The notes under the pieces: model-generated
Seen by the model: only the letters and a program-made list of their open reading frames with translations
What the model was told of the DNA's origin: nothing
Databases searched by the model: none
Shown: positions 5,720 through 6,657 of the stretch, in pieces
Numbering within the stretch: the stretch's first letter is position 1
How the letters are laid out: each line of letters opens with the position of its first letter
Position numbers and translations under genes: made by a program
Assembly (NCBI GenBank): GCA_026392535.1
Contig: JAPLBX010000107.1
Coordinates: 1-6,657 of the forward strand
Length of the DNA: 6,657 nucleotides
From: Actinomycetota bacterium
GTDB lineage: Bacteria > Actinomycetota > Actinomycetes > S36-B12 > UBA5976
Direction: 5' to 3'

Positions 5720-6295
5720 GTGACCACTCCGATTGATGATGCGAAAAATGAAATTCGCAAGGTTGTTCAGGCCCGCAGAAATTCGTTACAAACTGGTGCA
5801 ACCGATACCCGCGCATCTGCAGTGGCAATCCACGGCATGGAACTGGTCCAAAAATTCTGTCAGCCCGGTGACTTCATTGGCGCTTTCGCTTCCCTTGGTT
5901 TCGAGCCACCTACAGATTTACTTATTTCAACCCTGAGTGAATACGGCTACAAAGTTCTATTACCTAACTCCCATGAAGATAAAACCATCACTTGGTATCG
6001 ATACGACGGCGAATGGGGCGTTGATGAATTAGGAATTGCAGCCCCACTAAATCAAGAAGTTGGATCACTTAACGATTGTGCACTGCTTTTTATTCCCGCA
6101 CTAGCTGCATCAAATGATGGCAGCCGACTAGGCCGTGGTGCTGGTTATTACGACCGGGCACTTTCACAAGTTCCTGCGCATAAAGATGGTGGGCCACTTC
6201 GAGTTGCAGTAATTGATATGGCTGGATTACTTCCAGATGGTCAAATACCAATGGCTGACTTTGATCAATATGTTGATGCAGTCTTAGTTGGTTAG
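5720..6295 (+). CDS. 5-formyltetrahydrofolate cyclo-ligase
   Basis: ATP-dependent cytoplasmic enzyme (5,10-methenyltetrahydrofolate synthetase, FAU1/YgfA/MTHFS family) that converts 5-formyl-THF back to 5,10-methenyl-THF. The 191 residues have the usual family length. Diagnostic parts are the N-terminal KNEIRKVVQARR helix (9-20), ASLGFEPPTDLLIS (57-70, the E-P-x-T folate and ATP region), and the phosphate-binding signature GSRLGRGAGYYDRAL (134-148) preceded by LLFIPALAAS; it ends with DFDQYVDAVLVG. The start is GTG 5720 without a Shine-Dalgarno sequence, but with a -10-like CATAGT 6 nt upstream. It is divergent from glp with a 57-bp gap and convergent with crcB. In M. tuberculosis the homologue (Rv0992c, recalled) is divergent from galU, which precedes moeA1; galU is missing from this interval. 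Confidence 0.95.
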   Translation: MTTPIDDAKNEIRKVVQARRNSLQTGATDTRASAVAIHGMELVQKFCQPGDFIGAFASLGFEPPTDLLISTLSEYGYKVLLPNSHEDKTITWYRYDGEWGVDELGIAAPLNQEVGSLNDCALLFIPALAASNDGSRLGRGAGYYDRALSQVPAHKDGGPLRVAVIDMAGLLPDGQIPMADFDQYVDAVLVG

Positions 6296-6333
6296 GTTCT
6301 AATCTATATATTTCTTGACTTAAAGTTTGTTGA

Positions 6334-6657
6334 CTAAGAATTCAATCCTAGCCAAGCTGCAAATAAAGATAGACCAATCGTCAACACGATGTAGATGATC
6401 GCTATCGGCCGCTCAGTTTTGTGACGAAGTCGGTGATGGGTTTGGCCAATAAAGCCGCCGAAGGTTGTGAAGGCCCCAGTAAAAGATGCGGCAAACATAA
6501 GCATTTCTTCTGTCCAACCCGCGCGGCTAATTGAGTAGCCAAGGAGGAATGAGCCAATCACGTTGGCCAGCAGAGTTCCGTATGGAAAACGTTCACCTAA
6601 TTTATGTGTGCTCCATTTTTCGAACTCAAATCTAAGCACTGCCCCAAACGCGGCAGC
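6334..6657 (-). CDS. crcB: CrcB/Fluc fluoride channel subunit, C-terminal part (cut by the window's right edge)
   Basis: Small four-helix membrane protein that exports fluoride as a dual-topology dimer. The frame stays open through the window edge: 107 residues are visible, and AAAFGAVLRFEFEKW (fragment residues 1-15) corresponds to the family's GGxxGAxLRY start, so only a few N-terminal residues are missing. GTG 6639 is internal, not the start. Next come GTLLANVIGSFLLGY (27-41, with the pore-region Asn at 32), then TGAFTTFGGF (60-69), and a last hydrophobic helix (about 81-103). The Phe-box positions F66 and F69 are kept, but the usual Ser-Thr between them (TTFSTF) is Gly-Gly. This may be one member of a CrcB1/CrcB2 pair, with the partner outside the window; that is inference. 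The stop TAG lies 38 bp from the convergent cyclo-ligase stop. Confidence 0.93.
   Translation of the reverse strand, partial: AAAFGAVLRFEFEKWSTHKLGERFPYGTLLANVIGSFLLGYSISRAGWTEEMLMFAASFTGAFTTFGGFIGQTHHRLRHKTERPIAIIYIVLTIGLSLFAAWLGLNS

Noticed and set aside
6315..6335. Two TTGACT direct repeats in the cyclo-ligase/crcB gap, resembling -35 boxes
   Set aside because: The genes here converge, so no promoter is needed, and no matching -10 is placed sensibly; the second copy overlaps the crcB stop.

Overview
The window looks like chromosomal core DNA of a compact, moderate-GC actinobacterium. Evidence is the gene order, an actinobacterial protein O-mannosyltransferase, and a SepX/GlpR-type membrane protein. 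The base composition (by eye well under the high GC of Streptomyces or Mycobacterium) and intergenic gaps of 60 bp or less suggest a streamlined lineage, such as the freshwater Nanopelagicales type; that placement is inference. I see no mobile element, CRISPR array, tRNA or rRNA, and no gene-free stretch longer than about 60 bp.

Layout from left to right: the 5' part of metG (methionyl-tRNA synthetase, minus, cut by the window edge); rsmI (16S rRNA 2'-O-methyltransferase, minus, 10 bp upstream of metG and probably co-transcribed); pmt (protein O-mannosyltransferase, plus, divergent from rsmI); sepX/glpR (minus, tail-to-tail with pmt and overlapping it by 4 bp); a rimJ-type acetyltransferase (minus); a MoeA-superfamily gene best read as glp (minus, overlapping rimJ by 7 bp); 5-formyltetrahydrofolate cyclo-ligase (plus, divergent from glp); and the 3' part of a crcB/Fluc fluoride channel gene (minus, cut by the right edge). 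From memory, the order cyclo-ligase / moeA1 / rimJ / Rv0996 / pmt / rsmI / metS matches the M. tuberculosis Rv0992c-Rv1007c neighbourhood, but galU is absent here.

Two points deserve most attention. First, pmt is split near its start by a 28-bp imperfect tandem duplication that shifts the frame just around the catalytic FDE motif. The rest of the gene (about 450 codons) is intact, and a CTT-TGA stop context sits at the junction. A second, in-frame 18-bp tandem duplication lies about 170 bp away, at the start of rsmI. Second, the moeA-like protein lacks several residues expected in an active molybdenum insertase and is encoded with a SepX/GlpR homologue. This matches the Glp-GlpR cell-division module described in Corynebacterium, so the glp-rimJ-sepX set is more likely a division operon than a cofactor operon.

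Several starts (rsmI, pmt, sepX, cyclo-ligase) have no Shine-Dalgarno sequence but do have a NANNNT hexamer exactly 6 nt upstream. This fits leaderless transcription, which is common in actinobacteria.
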